Shown: positions 27,505 to 36,193 of the stretch, piece after piece
How positions within the stretch are numbered: position 1 is the stretch's first letter
How the letters are laid out: each line of letters begins with the position of its first letter
DNA from: Rhizobium esperanzae
GTDB taxonomy: Bacteria > Pseudomonadota > Alphaproteobacteria > Rhizobiales > Rhizobiaceae
Assembly: GCF_014197615.1 (NCBI RefSeq)
Contig: NZ_JACIFY010000014.1
Span: 1-64,000 of the forward strand
Reading direction: 5' to 3'
Length of the DNA: 64,000 bases
Program-made: the position numbers and the translations under genes
Notes under the pieces: generated by a model
What the model was told of the DNA's origin: nothing
Databases searched by the model: none
The model's input: the letters and a program-made list of their open reading frames with translations, nothing else

Positions 27505-27783
27505 ATGGGCAAGAGGAAATTCGACGACGACCAGATTACGATCATTCTGAAGGAGCACCAGGCCGGCGTGACGGTGGCAGATGTCTGCCACAAGCACGGC
27601 ATCAGCGAGCCGACCTTCTATCGGTGGCAATCCCTGCAGTTCGGAAGCGCCGGTCTCGAAGCCAGAAGGGTGAGAGCACTGGAAGAAGAGAACCAGAAGC
27701 TCAAGAAACTTTTGGCGGAAGCCATGCTCTCCGCGGCCACGCTGAGCGAGATGCTGGCGAAGTCATCGAAAGGGCGAAACTAA
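27505..27783 (+). CDS. lone IS3-family OrfA-like HTH protein, 92 aa
   Basis: ATG 27505 lies 7 bp after the hlyD-type stop. The helix-turn-helix (FDDDQITIILKEHQAGVTVA, CHKHGISEPTFYRW) and a leucine-zipper-like tail (LEEENQKLKKLLAEAMLSAA) match OrfA of IS3-family elements at about full length. No OrfB, inverted repeat or target duplication was found downstream. It may be an IS remnant or a transposase-derived DNA-binding protein co-transcribed with the secretion genes. Confidence 0.7.
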   Translation: MGKRKFDDDQITIILKEHQAGVTVADVCHKHGISEPTFYRWQSLQFGSAGLEARRVRALEEENQKLKKLLAEAMLSAATLSEMLAKSSKGRN

Positions 27784-27898
27784 CCTCTAAGCAGGGGAGG
27801 GCGCCACTGTATTCCGGACGAGGGGACCTCCCCAAGTGCGGGCAAAGGAGTACGGCCCGAAAAGTAGCAAGCACGATCGCTGTCGGTCTCTCGGAACT

Positions 27899-28138
27899 TT
27901 AAGCTTCCACTTCGCCATAGAGTTGGCCGCACATCGTCAATGATCTGCGCATTGCGGCGACGCGGTCTTCGGCATCTTTGGAAGAATAGGCCCAGATCTC
28001 GGTCGCCCAGGTCTTGTCGTCCATATCGAATTGCAGGGCAAACCTGTAGAGCCGGCGGTTGTCAGTGTCCGTGGTCACGAAACCGGCATCAGGACCGTCG
28101 CGATTGTTTCTGGCTCTGCTGAAACTTAGAACATTCAC
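27899..28138 (-). CDS. small conserved-looking hypothetical protein, 79 aa
   Basis: GTG 28138 with GAGGAGC upstream. The sequence is compact and balanced (LYRFALQFDMDDKTWATEIW, AYSSKDAEDRVAAMR), without membrane segments, resembling short rhizobial proteins of unknown role. Between it and the OrfA-like gene (27784-27898) nothing is seen. Confidence 0.55.
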   Translation of the reverse strand: MNVLSFSRARNNRDGPDAGFVTTDTDNRRLYRFALQFDMDDKTWATEIWAYSSKDAEDRVAAMRRSLTMCGQLYGEVEA

Positions 28139-28573
28139 AACATGCTCCTCAGGTCCTTGTCCCGGCTCTTGAAAGGGCCGCTCGAAGGCCTAACCAGGCC
28201 ATCGGAAATTCGTTCCCTTCCATCCCTTGGGACGGGAGATCGCTTGGCGGTCGAAAATGACGGCCGCCACGGGATATATAATATACCCTGTCGCATCATT
28301 TTCTGGCGTAATGCATGTTATGGAACAACAAGAACATATTTAGATTATAATGGCTTAGACTTTTTCCTTGCGTGGTTGCCACCAGCGCTGGGTACCCACT
28401 CCTGAAGCCGCCCCGCGCGATCCTTCACACGCATGTCCAGGATGCCGGGCCACAACATATCTCAACATTAAAACGCAAACAGCAACGCCGAGCCGCAGCA
28501 TAATGCCTCGGTTGCGGCTGACTGCCGATTTGCTGAAGCCTTCTCCGATCATCGAAAATGACGAGGCACTTTA
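28139..28573. other. 435-bp intergenic region upstream of the outer-membrane gene
   Basis: No gene seen. An AT-rich tract at 28270-28370 (TATATAATATACCC and following) probably supplies promoters for the flanking genes. Confidence 0.45.
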
Positions 28574-29191
28574 ATGTACACAAAGACAATTGCGCTGGCC
28601 GCCATGGCTTTCTCGGCGGTGCCGGCCTTTGCCGCCGATGTGGTGGTTCAAGATCCCGCTTACGTTCAACAGGGACAGAGTCCGTCGGCCTTCGACTGGT
28701 CGGGATTTTATCTCGGGCTTCAGGGCGGATATGCCGCCACCCATGCGACCTACCTCAACGGCTCCGAGCAGGATCTTGATGGAGGGTCCACGGGCATTTA
28801 TGGCGGATATAATTTCCAGCATGGCCCTTTCATTTTCGGTATCGAGAATGACTTCAACTACAATTGGAAGGATGGAGACGACGTTTCCCTCAAATGGGAC
28901 GGCTCGGCGCGCGGCCGCGTGGGATATGCCTTGGACCGCACGCTGATCTACGGAACCGGCGGCTTGACGGCGGCCGGTGGAGAAGTCGACGTGCCGGGAG
29001 TTGGCAAGAAGGACGACATCCTGATCGGCTGGACCGCCGGTGGCGGTGTGGAGCACGCCTTAACCGACAATATCATCATGCGCGCCGAATATCGCTATGA
29101 CGACTTCGGACGTAAGGATTTAGGCGCGGTGCTCGGCGATTTCGAAGTCAATCAGCAAAAGGTAACGATCGGCACCAGCTTCAAATTCTGA
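28574..29191 (+). CDS. Omp25/RopB-like outer-membrane beta-barrel, 205 aa
   Basis: ATG 28574 with GAGG upstream; signal peptide cleaved after AVPAFA-A. The mature chain shows alternating barrel strands (WSGFYLGLQGGYAATHATYL, GIYGGYNFQHGPFIFGIEND, WTAGGGVEHALTDNIIMRAE) and a C-terminal phenylalanine (GTSFKF) as required for BAM assembly. Eight strands fit the length. These abundant porin-like proteins stabilise the envelope of Rhizobiales. A terminator-like hairpin follows. Confidence 0.9.
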   Translation: MYTKTIALAAMAFSAVPAFAADVVVQDPAYVQQGQSPSAFDWSGFYLGLQGGYAATHATYLNGSEQDLDGGSTGIYGGYNFQHGPFIFGIENDFNYNWKDGDDVSLKWDGSARGRVGYALDRTLIYGTGGLTAAGGEVDVPGVGKKDDILIGWTAGGGVEHALTDNIIMRAEYRYDDFGRKDLGAVLGDFEVNQQKVTIGTSFKF

Positions 29192-29202
29192 ACGTCGATC
29201 CG

Positions 29203-29230
29203 TCACGCCTCGACATCGATCGAGGCGTGA
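29203..29230. terminator. hairpin after the barrel gene
   Basis: TCACGCCTCGA (29203-29213) and TCGAGGCGTGA (29220-29230) form a perfect 11-bp stem with a six-base loop, 12 bp after the stop codon. No U-run follows, so termination is probable rather than certain. Confidence 0.6.
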
Positions 29231-29460
29231 TCAACTCCTCAGGACAGGAAATCCGCCCGCGAAGCCTGTCCGGTGCGCCAAGATGAGTTGATTTGACAGC
29301 CTGCCCATCGGCCGCCGCAATTGCGGCCGAACGGTATTTCGGGCGATCTGCGGATATTGGCATTGCAGGCAATCTCATCTCTGATCTAGTCTCGAACTCT
29401 CTCCGCCGGGCAGTTCAGCCGCGGGCTCATGACATTCGAAACGAGCGAGAGCCGTATCTC

Positions 29461-30372
29461 ATGACCACTCACCGCTTCATTCCGACGAGCTTTCACAATG
29501 TCATCGGTTCCCTTCCGCCGGCCTTGCACATCGCCGACGGCGACACCGTCGTGACCGAGACGCTCGATGCTGCCGGCCATGACAAGGACGGCGTCAAGCG
29601 GGCGCCCCGCGGCAACCCGATGAACGGCCCGATTTTCGTGGAAGGGGCCGAACCGGGAGATGCGCTGAAAGTCGAGATCATCGGCATGATCCCGACCAGG
29701 GACACGGGGTTCACCCGCAGCGTCGTCGCCGCCAATGTCGTCGATCCCGAAGCTGTTCGCGACCTGCCGCCGCGTGATATCGCCATCTGGGCGATCGACC
29801 GCGAGGCCTTGACCGTCCGGCTGTCCGAGCCGGCTGCCGGCCTTGAAGATTTCGTTCTGCCGCTTGCCCCGATGATCGGCTGTTTCGGCGTTGCGCCGAG
29901 CCTCGGCCAGGCGATCTCGACCGCAACGAGTGGCGAATATGGCGGCAACATGGACTATCGGCTGTTCGGTCCCGGCACCACGGTTCGCTTTCCGGTCTCG
30001 GCTCCCGGCGCCCTGTTCTTTCTCGGCGATTGCCATGCCGTGCAGGGAGATGGCGAGATCGTCGGAACCGGCGTCGAGACGACGTTCGACGTCACGGTGC
30101 GGCTGACGGTGGAAAAGCGGGCCGGATTGGTCTGGCCGCGCGGGGAAACCGCTGAAGACATCTTCACCATCGGCAACGCGAGGCCCCTCGATCAGGCGCT
30201 CCAGCATGCCACCAGCGAAATGCTGACCTGGCTGGCGTCGGATTACGGCCTGGACAGGATAGCGGCCAGCCATCTGCTCGGACAGGTCGTGCGTTACGAC
30301 GTCGGCAACGTCTTTGACCCGGCCTATACGATGGCTTGCCGCGTTGCCAAGAAATGGCTGGTTCGCCGATAG
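29461..30372 (+). CDS. acetamidase/formamidase family protein, 303 aa
   Basis: ATG 29461 fits the family N-terminus (HRFIPTSFHNVIGSLPPALH). Family blocks: RAPRGNPMNGPIFVEGAEPG, APMIGCFGVAP, TSGEYGGNMDYRLFGPGTTV, GALFFLGDCHAVQGDGEIVG. The conserved Asp/His/Glu set of FmdA/AmdA is present in GDCHAVQGDGE. Members hydrolyse short amides (acetamide, formamide) to the acid and ammonia. It stands alone between the barrel gene and a convergent NmrA-like gene, so nitrogen salvage is plausible but not shown. Confidence 0.85.
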   Translation: MTTHRFIPTSFHNVIGSLPPALHIADGDTVVTETLDAAGHDKDGVKRAPRGNPMNGPIFVEGAEPGDALKVEIIGMIPTRDTGFTRSVVAANVVDPEAVRDLPPRDIAIWAIDREALTVRLSEPAAGLEDFVLPLAPMIGCFGVAPSLGQAISTATSGEYGGNMDYRLFGPGTTVRFPVSAPGALFFLGDCHAVQGDGEIVGTGVETTFDVTVRLTVEKRAGLVWPRGETAEDIFTIGNARPLDQALQHATSEMLTWLASDYGLDRIAASHLLGQVVRYDVGNVFDPAYTMACRVAKKWLVRR

Positions 30373-30404
30373 AGGTCACCAGAACCTGCCATTCCTGGCA
30401 GGAC

Positions 30405-31301
30405 TCACGACACAGCCCGCTGGGCATCAGGATGAAATGAATCAAGGGCAGGGACAAGTTCCGTGCGGCCGCGGCGGATTTCGCCGACACCGGCTTCCGC
30501 TCCGATCAGGCCCTTGTTGTGGACATCGGCGAGCCTCACGATCAGATCGGCGTAACTGTCGGAAAGCCCTGCGCGTATCAGCGTTGCCGGCCAATCTGCG
30601 CGCGGCAGTTCCCGCGCGGCGACGCGCCGGTTCAACAACCGCCCCAAGGCCGCAGCGATCTCGAGTGCCGTGTATTCGCGTGGCCCTTCGCCATGGACAA
30701 TCCGCGGCGAAGGTCCGTGATCCCAGTCTGCCAGCAGAAGGTCGGCGGCCATAGCGCCGATATCGGCGGCGGAGACGGTCGGGAAAGGTCGCGACAGCGG
30801 CTGGTGCATGCTCGGCATTATGCCGGTCTCGCCGGCGATCTTCAGGTAGCGCCTCCAGTTTTCCATATGCTCGGCGGAACGTAGAAAGACCATGCTGGTG
30901 CTGCATTGCCGAAACCGCTCCTCCATCGCACGGAACAGGATGGTAATGCCGGTATCGATGGTCAGATGTGCGCCGTAATCCGAGATCGCCAGGACGCGCG
31001 GCGGCCGGGCGGTATCGATCGCCTCCGCCATGCATTCGATCGATCTGAGCATCTGGCGGCTGGCATCGGCAGCATGCGGGTCGATCGGGCAGATGAGCTG
31101 GACGGCCGTCGCATCTGTCATCGCGCTGGTCATGGCATCGATATCGCCGATCTCGGCAATGGCGATCTCGCATCCGAGTGCCGCAAGCGGTGCAGTCTTG
31201 GCGGGATCACGGAGCACCGCCCTGACAGGCACGGCCTCGGCTGAAAGCCTTTTTATCGTTGCCCTACCGACCTTGCCGGTGGCGCCGAAGATCACAAACA
31301 T
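30405..31301 (-). CDS. NmrA-like NAD(P)-binding reductase, 298 aa
   Basis: ATG 31301 gives the Rossmann motif at the extreme N-terminus (MFVIFGATGKVGRATIKRL). The extended SDR/NmrA pattern continues with RDPAKTAPLAALGCEIAIAE, VLAISDYGAH and PSMHQPLSRPFPTVSAADIG. Such proteins are quinone/azo-type reductases or redox sensors. It is followed on the same strand, after 100 bp upstream, by a damaged araC gene that may have controlled it. Confidence 0.8.
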   Translation of the reverse strand: MFVIFGATGKVGRATIKRLSAEAVPVRAVLRDPAKTAPLAALGCEIAIAEIGDIDAMTSAMTDATAVQLICPIDPHAADASRQMLRSIECMAEAIDTARPPRVLAISDYGAHLTIDTGITILFRAMEERFRQCSTSMVFLRSAEHMENWRRYLKIAGETGIMPSMHQPLSRPFPTVSAADIGAMAADLLLADWDHGPSPRIVHGEGPREYTALEIAAALGRLLNRRVAARELPRADWPATLIRAGLSDSYADLIVRLADVHNKGLIGAEAGVGEIRRGRTELVPALDSFHPDAQRAVS

Positions 31302-31401
31302 GGTTTCTCCTTCGCTTGTTTGCAGCGGAAAGAGAATGCCTTGATGCTGTGCAGGCGGCCTGCGCATTCGGCCGGTCCGTTGCGGGATCGGCCATTTTTC
31401 G

Positions 31402-32258
31402 TCAGTTGCGCAGACGGGCGATGGTGCCGGGGCTGATGCCAAGCAGCCGCTTCATGCTGTTTGCCATATGGCTCTGATGCGCGAAGCCGGCTTCGAGTGC
31501 AATCTGGCTCAGCGGCAGGCTGGAATTTCTGATCAGTGCCTCGGCGCGCGATATCCGGCGGTGCATCACATATTGATGCGGCGGCATGCCGAAACTGCCG
31601 CGAAACTGGGTCTTCAGATGCGAGAGACTGAGCCCGGCAACACGGGCAAGTTCGGCAAGCGAAAGCGGCATATCGAGATTGTCCTCGATGTAGTCCACAA
31701 GCATCCGTTTCTGGCGGGACGAAAACGCCCTGCCGATATCTGCCGGGCGAGAGCTGCCGTTGCCCGCCTCGACCAGACGGAGTGCAAGGGCGGTCGCCAG
31801 CGTATCGGCATAGAGATGGTCAGACGGCACATCCGCTTCAAGCTCCGCTTTCAAGGCCCAGGCGATTGCCTCGAGCCGCGGGTCGCGGAGCTGAAATTTC
31901 GGCGCCATCGCCGCCGCGGGATCGCGTCCGAGGTCGATGGCAGCCCGATGGAAAAGATCCTTGCTGATCATCAGCCGCAGGATCACGCATTCGCGGTCGT
32001 CCTCCCAGGCGCCATCCAGGCCGGCTGGCACCACATCGATATCGCCATGTTTCTGCAGGCGGCGATGTTCCCGCCCGTCACAGCGGCATTGGGCCCAGAC
32101 CGGCGGGCCGACATGGATTCCGAGGCGATGAAAGGGGTCCCTGAAATATGCGTGCGGCCGGGCGGAATGCACAACAGCTCAGCCTCCAGACCGCGCCAAC
32201 CACGCCCCGCGCTCGTTGCGAGGATTGTCGCGCTTTCTGTCTGCGGTTGATCGTTCAT
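31402..32258 (-). pseudogene. AraC-family regulator with a single-base frameshift
   Basis: The N-terminal frame from ATG 32258 (MNDQPQTESATILATSAGRG ... PPGRTHISGTPF) breaks near 32130; the rest (HRLGIHVGPPVWAQCRCDGR ...) is in the next frame to the stop at 31402. Restoring one C in the run around CCCCTTTC would rejoin them. The C-terminal AraC domain is complete (LSLAELARVAGLSLSHLKTQ, PLSQIALEAGFAHQSHMANS). Either recently inactivated or a sequencing error; a shortened product from a downstream start is also possible. Confidence 0.75.
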
Positions 32259-32349
32259 CGGTGCGTTCCATTCGCTTTCGAATGCGACGGAGACTATCTC
32301 ACGCGTCACTCCCGCGGCAAGAAACGGAATTGCCCTTATGGGTGAATTC

Positions 32350-33264
32350 TCAGTCGTGCCGTGACAGGAAAGTGGAAACGGTCGCCAGGCAACGCTGCTT
32401 TTCCTCGACATGCGGCATATGACTGGAATTTTCGAACAGCACCCATTCGCAGCCGGGAACCCGTTCGAGGTAGGGCCTGACCACCAGCGGTGTCGCCTCG
32501 TCGTATTTTCCCGAGATCAGCAGCGTCGGGGCTTCGATGCGGTCGAGCCTGTTCTCGATCGTCCAGTCCTTCATCGTGCCGATGACGTGAAATTCGGTCG
32601 GGCCGTTCATGTTGCGGTAAACGGTGTTGTCCTCGTCCATGATCGCGAAGGTCCGCGCCACTTCAGGCGGCCACGGCGCCACGCGGCAGACATGGCGGTC
32701 ATAAAAGACGCGGGAGGCGGCGATATAGTCCGGGTCGGTGAGGCTTCCTGCCAGCTCGTGCTTCAGCAGCGTGTCCTGCACCTCCTTCGGCAGTTCCTGC
32801 CGCAGCCGGTTCGCCTCCGAAACCCAGGTGTGCATGTTGGCCGGGGAGTTGGCGATGACAAGCGCCTTCAGGCCCGGCGGCCGGCGCACCGCATGTTCGG
32901 CGCCGAGCATGCCGCCCCAGGACTGGCCGAGGAAGGCATAATGATTCTGAATGCCGAGATGGGCAAGCAGCGCGTCCAGCTCTTCGAGAAACAGGCCGAC
33001 CGTCCAGAAATCCGGGCCCTTTTCCGGAAGCCGGGTGGAATTGCCGTTGCCGAGCTGGTCGTAATGGATGACCGGGCGGCCGTCGAGCGCGGCGATATCC
33101 TTGAAGGAGTCGACATAGTCATGCGTGCAGCCGGGCCCGCCGTGGGCGACGACGAGGGGCAGTTTGCCGCTCGTCAGCGAACCGGTGATGCGATACCAGG
33201 TGCGATAATCGCGAAAGGGCAAATAGGCTTCGTTGGTCACGATTTCGGCCACCGGCGTCTCCAT
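32350..33264 (-). CDS. proline iminopeptidase-family alpha/beta hydrolase (PipA-like, copy 1), 304 aa
   Basis: S33 peptidase family: oxyanion segment AHGGPGCTH, nucleophile elbow GQSWGGML (Ser), acid in ISGKYDEATP and a late His in NSSHMPHVEE. Length is normal for the family; no signal peptide, so cytoplasmic. Enzymes of this type clip N-terminal proline or amide bonds of small molecules. It lies directly downstream (same strand) of the LuxR solo, with a palindromic repeat in the 122-bp gap, the arrangement typical of plant-responsive LuxR/pip loci. Confidence 0.85.
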   Translation of the reverse strand: METPVAEIVTNEAYLPFRDYRTWYRITGSLTSGKLPLVVAHGGPGCTHDYVDSFKDIAALDGRPVIHYDQLGNGNSTRLPEKGPDFWTVGLFLEELDALLAHLGIQNHYAFLGQSWGGMLGAEHAVRRPPGLKALVIANSPANMHTWVSEANRLRQELPKEVQDTLLKHELAGSLTDPDYIAASRVFYDRHVCRVAPWPPEVARTFAIMDEDNTVYRNMNGPTEFHVIGTMKDWTIENRLDRIEAPTLLISGKYDEATPLVVRPYLERVPGCEWVLFENSSHMPHVEEKQRCLATVSTFLSRHD

Positions 33265-33267
33265 CTC

Positions 33268-33311
33268 TTAGAGCGCCGCGCGTCTATAAAGACGCGCTAG
33301 GGACGCTCTAA
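33268..33311. repeat. palindromic rhizobial intergenic repeat (RIME-like)
   Basis: TTAGAGCG ... CGCTCTAA with inner GCGCGTCT/AGACGCGC forms a long inverted repeat, followed by CACTTTGAATCTGCGCAT, the tail usual for this Rhizobium element. It sits between luxR and pip and touches the start region of pip. Confidence 0.65.
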
Positions 33312-33386
33312 CACTTTGAATCTGCGCATAACCATGCGCGGGCATCTCGGAAACCAATAACGCGGCGGCAGCGGCGAAGGCAGCTA

Positions 33387-34184
33387 TCACAAGTTATAGG
33401 GTGGCCAGGCATGGCTCGGCCTGTCTTCGAGCAGGCGGTAGTGGGTGGCGCGCACCACGGCCTGGGTGCGGTTGCGGGCGCCGAGTTTCTTTGCCGCGGC
33501 GTTTAGGTGCATGACGACGGTCGGCACCGAACGGCCGATGATGCGGGAGATTTCCTTGGCGGAATAACCTTCCGCGGAATGGCGCAGGCACTCGCGCTCG
33601 CGTTCGGTCAGGCGGACCGTTCCGACGCTCTTCGCCGCTTTGTCGAAAAGCGAATAAGCCGTCTCGTGGAAGACATGGGCGAGCAGGTTGAAGTCGGCGA
33701 TATAACGCAGCGCATGCCGTTCGAAATCGTCGTTCCGGCCGAAGCGGATGCCGGTGACGGTCGCATAGTCGCCGCGCGGCATATGGACCGGCACGGTGAC
33801 GCCGGTCGACATGTCGCGTTCGTTGAGGTAGCGCGCCACGGGCGCCGTATCGTCGCTCATGAAACGCTTGATCAGTGTGTCGGCATCGGTGTCGTAATTC
33901 CAGAAGAACGGCGCCGTGCTGCGCAACGCCACCTGCTGCACCGGATCGATACGGAAATAGCCGCGATCGAACCAGTAGTCGTGCATGTCGTCGGCGATGT
34001 TCCGGAGTTTCAGCAGCGACGGGATCATGATCGCGCCGTCGAGGTCGTAGGGCACCGGCGTATAATCATAGATCAGGGCTTCGAAGCCCAGCTGCTTCAT
34101 CGCCTCGAAGGCCTGGTCGATGCAGCCGTCCAGCGTTTCATGCGCCGTGAACTGCCGTCTGATCGTTCCGATGTCGTCAAGCAT
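33387..34184 (-). CDS. plant-responsive LuxR solo (OryR/PipR subfamily), 265 aa
   Basis: ATG 34184 with GGGAG upstream. The N-terminal autoinducer-binding domain keeps Asp-Pro (FRIDPV) and the Trp in APFFW. At the two positions usually Trp and Tyr it has Met and Trp (spacing M-x3-W-x8-DP in DMHDYWFDRGYFRIDP). That M/W swap marks LuxR solos that sense plant compounds instead of acyl-homoserine lactones. The C-terminal HTH is complete (LTERERECLRHSAEGYSAKE, SVPTVVMHLNAAAKKL). No luxI is in the window. Flanked by two pip genes and a peptide importer. Confidence 0.88.
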   Translation of the reverse strand: MLDDIGTIRRQFTAHETLDGCIDQAFEAMKQLGFEALIYDYTPVPYDLDGAIMIPSLLKLRNIADDMHDYWFDRGYFRIDPVQQVALRSTAPFFWNYDTDADTLIKRFMSDDTAPVARYLNERDMSTGVTVPVHMPRGDYATVTGIRFGRNDDFERHALRYIADFNLLAHVFHETAYSLFDKAAKSVGTVRLTERERECLRHSAEGYSAKEISRIIGRSVPTVVMHLNAAAKKLGARNRTQAVVRATHYRLLEDRPSHAWPPYNL

Positions 34185-34312
34185 GGGCGGCTCCCGGTTC
34201 GGCGTGGCGCCCCACCCTATCACTTCTTATAGCTGGCACGGAACGCGATTTGCGGTAAAAAATTAACCACGCCCAAATATTGAGCAAGGGATATTTTCTG
34301 CTGGAGCAATCA
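34185..34312. promoter_or_regulatory. luxR / pip2 divergent control region
   Basis: A 128-bp gap between divergent genes. CTAT-N8-ATAG at 34217-34232 is a weak inverted repeat where a lux-type box could lie; similarity to known boxes is poor. Confidence 0.35.
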
Positions 34313-35203
34313 ATGTGGCGTGAAATGCAGCCGGACGCGCGATTCGAGATCGATGTCGATGGCTACCGCGTCGTTGCCTATAGCTTCGGGACCGGCGATG
34401 AGACGGTTTTCTGCCTGAACGGCGGACCGGGCCTGCCTTGCGACTACCTGCGCGAGGCCCATTCCTGCCTGATCGACAAGGGCTACCGCGTCGTCGCCTT
34501 CGACCAGCTCGGCACCGGCGCCTCCGACCGGCCGGACGATCTCTCGCTTTGGACGATCGGCCGCTATGTCGAGGAGACCGAGACGGTGCGCAAGGCGCTC
34601 GGGCTCGGCAAGGTCCACATGCTCGGTCACTCCTGGGGCGGATGGCTGGCGATCGATTACGCGCTGACCTATCCCGAAAACCTCAAGACGCTGATCCTCG
34701 AAGATACCGTCGCCGATATGCCGCATCTGATCTCGGAACTGGAACGGCTGCGGGCAGCGCTCGGTCCCGAAACCGTCTCGATGATGCAGAAGCACGAGGC
34801 GCAAGGCACCTACAATCACCCGGAATATCTCGCCGCAGTCACGATCCTCAATTACCGCCATGTCTGCCGTCTGCCGGAATGGCCGGCGCCGGTGCGCCGC
34901 TCGCTCGACGACTGGAACATGGCGCCCTACGCGACGATGCAGGGACCGAACGAGTTTCTCTATATCGGTAACCTCAAGGACTGGAACCGCATTCCCGATC
35001 TTCCGCGGCTGACGCTGCCGGTGCTCATCACCACGGGAGAGCATGATGAGCTGACGCCGGCTTGCGCGCTCAGGATGAAGCTTGCGCTGCCGAATGCCGA
35101 ACTCAAGGTCTTTGCCAATGCCAGCCACATGCCGTTCTATGAGAACCCGCAGGATTATTATCCAGCACTTCTCGATTTTCTCGCCCGGAACAAGGCGCAC
35201 TGA
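34313..35203 (+). CDS. proline iminopeptidase-family hydrolase (PipA-like, copy 2), 296 aa
   Basis: ATG 34313 (GGAG upstream) is preferred over TTG 34280. Catalytic features: LNGGPGLPCDY, GHSWGGWLA with Ser nucleophile, TTGEHDELTP with the acid, and NASHMPFYENP with His. It is related to copy 1 but clearly diverged. It is followed by a four-gene peptide importer in the same direction, suggesting that the imported compound is its substrate. Confidence 0.85.
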   Translation: MWREMQPDARFEIDVDGYRVVAYSFGTGDETVFCLNGGPGLPCDYLREAHSCLIDKGYRVVAFDQLGTGASDRPDDLSLWTIGRYVEETETVRKALGLGKVHMLGHSWGGWLAIDYALTYPENLKTLILEDTVADMPHLISELERLRAALGPETVSMMQKHEAQGTYNHPEYLAAVTILNYRHVCRLPEWPAPVRRSLDDWNMAPYATMQGPNEFLYIGNLKDWNRIPDLPRLTLPVLITTGEHDELTPACALRMKLALPNAELKVFANASHMPFYENPQDYYPALLDFLARNKAH

Positions 35204-35254
35204 TGCAGGACAAAGCGAAGCGAAGCCGACGAGAACAGAGGGGCGATCGCCGTC

Positions 35255-36193
35255 ATGCATCGCTATAAATTCGTTCTTACACGGCCGCTGCAATTCCTGC
35301 CGGTCATCTTCGGTATCAGCGTCATCACCTTCATTCTGGTACGGTTGATCCCTGGCGATCCCGCACGCAACATCCTCGGCACGCGCGCCACACCGGCTGC
35401 CCTTGCCAGCATCCGCGCTCAATACGGCCTCGATCAGCCGATGTGGCTGCAATATGTCTATTTTCTCAAAAACCTCGCCAATGGCGAGATGGGCAAGTCG
35501 ATCCTCTACAAGATCGACGTGCTGAAGCTGATCGTCACCCGTATCGAGCCGACGCTTGCCCTCGTCGCCGCGAGCGTCGTGCTGTCGGTGCTGATCGCGG
35601 TGCCGATGGCGGCGATCGCCGCGCGTAATGCCGGCCGGGCGCCGGACCATGCGGTGCGCATCGTCTCGACCTTCGGCATCGGCTTTCCGCCCTTCTGGCT
35701 GGGGCTGATGCTGATCATCCTGTTCAGCGTCGAACTCGGCGTGCTGCCGGTTTCCGGCTATGGCGCGACGATCGGTGAAAAATTGTCTCATCTCGTGCTG
35801 CCGAGCCTGACGGTGGCGCTGTCGCTCTCGACCGTGCTGACGCGCAGCCTGCGGGCGGCGATGATCGAAGCCCTGAAATCGGATGTCGCGACGGCGGCGC
35901 GCGCCCGCGGCATGCCCGAAAACATCGTCTTCTGGCGGCACGTATTGCCGAATTCGCTGGTGCCGACGATCAACCTGCTTGCCGTCAACATCGGCTGGCT
36001 GATCGGCAGCACTGTTGTGGTCGAGACCGTCTTTGCGCTGCCCGGCATGGGGCAGCTGCTCGTCAGGGCGATCTTCTCGCGCGACTATATGGTGGTCCAG
36101 GGCGTCGCCATGGTCTTTGCCTGCGCCACCGTGCTGATCAACTTCATCGCCGACATCGTCACCGTCGCCGTCGATCCGAGGGTGAGGCTATGA
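35255..36193 (+). CDS. DppB-type peptide ABC permease, 312 aa
   Basis: ATG 35255; six helices, FVLTRPLQFLPVIFGISVIT N-terminal helix, coupling loop DVATAARARGMPENIVFWRH. Stop overlaps the next start by 4 bp. First transport gene of the pip/luxR-linked importer. Confidence 0.88.
   Translation: MHRYKFVLTRPLQFLPVIFGISVITFILVRLIPGDPARNILGTRATPAALASIRAQYGLDQPMWLQYVYFLKNLANGEMGKSILYKIDVLKLIVTRIEPTLALVAASVVLSVLIAVPMAAIAARNAGRAPDHAVRIVSTFGIGFPPFWLGLMLIILFSVELGVLPVSGYGATIGEKLSHLVLPSLTVALSLSTVLTRSLRAAMIEALKSDVATAARARGMPENIVFWRHVLPNSLVPTINLLAVNIGWLIGSTVVVETVFALPGMGQLLVRAIFSRDYMVVQGVAMVFACATVLINFIADIVTVAVDPRVRL

Noticed and set aside
27505..27783. Complete insertion sequence
   Set aside because: Only an OrfA-like gene is present; no OrfB, terminal inverted repeats or target duplication were seen.
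34310..35941. 543-codon minus-strand frame opposite pip2 and the permease
   Set aside because: Spans two real genes on the other strand and is Arg/His/Asp-rich, as expected for antisense readings.
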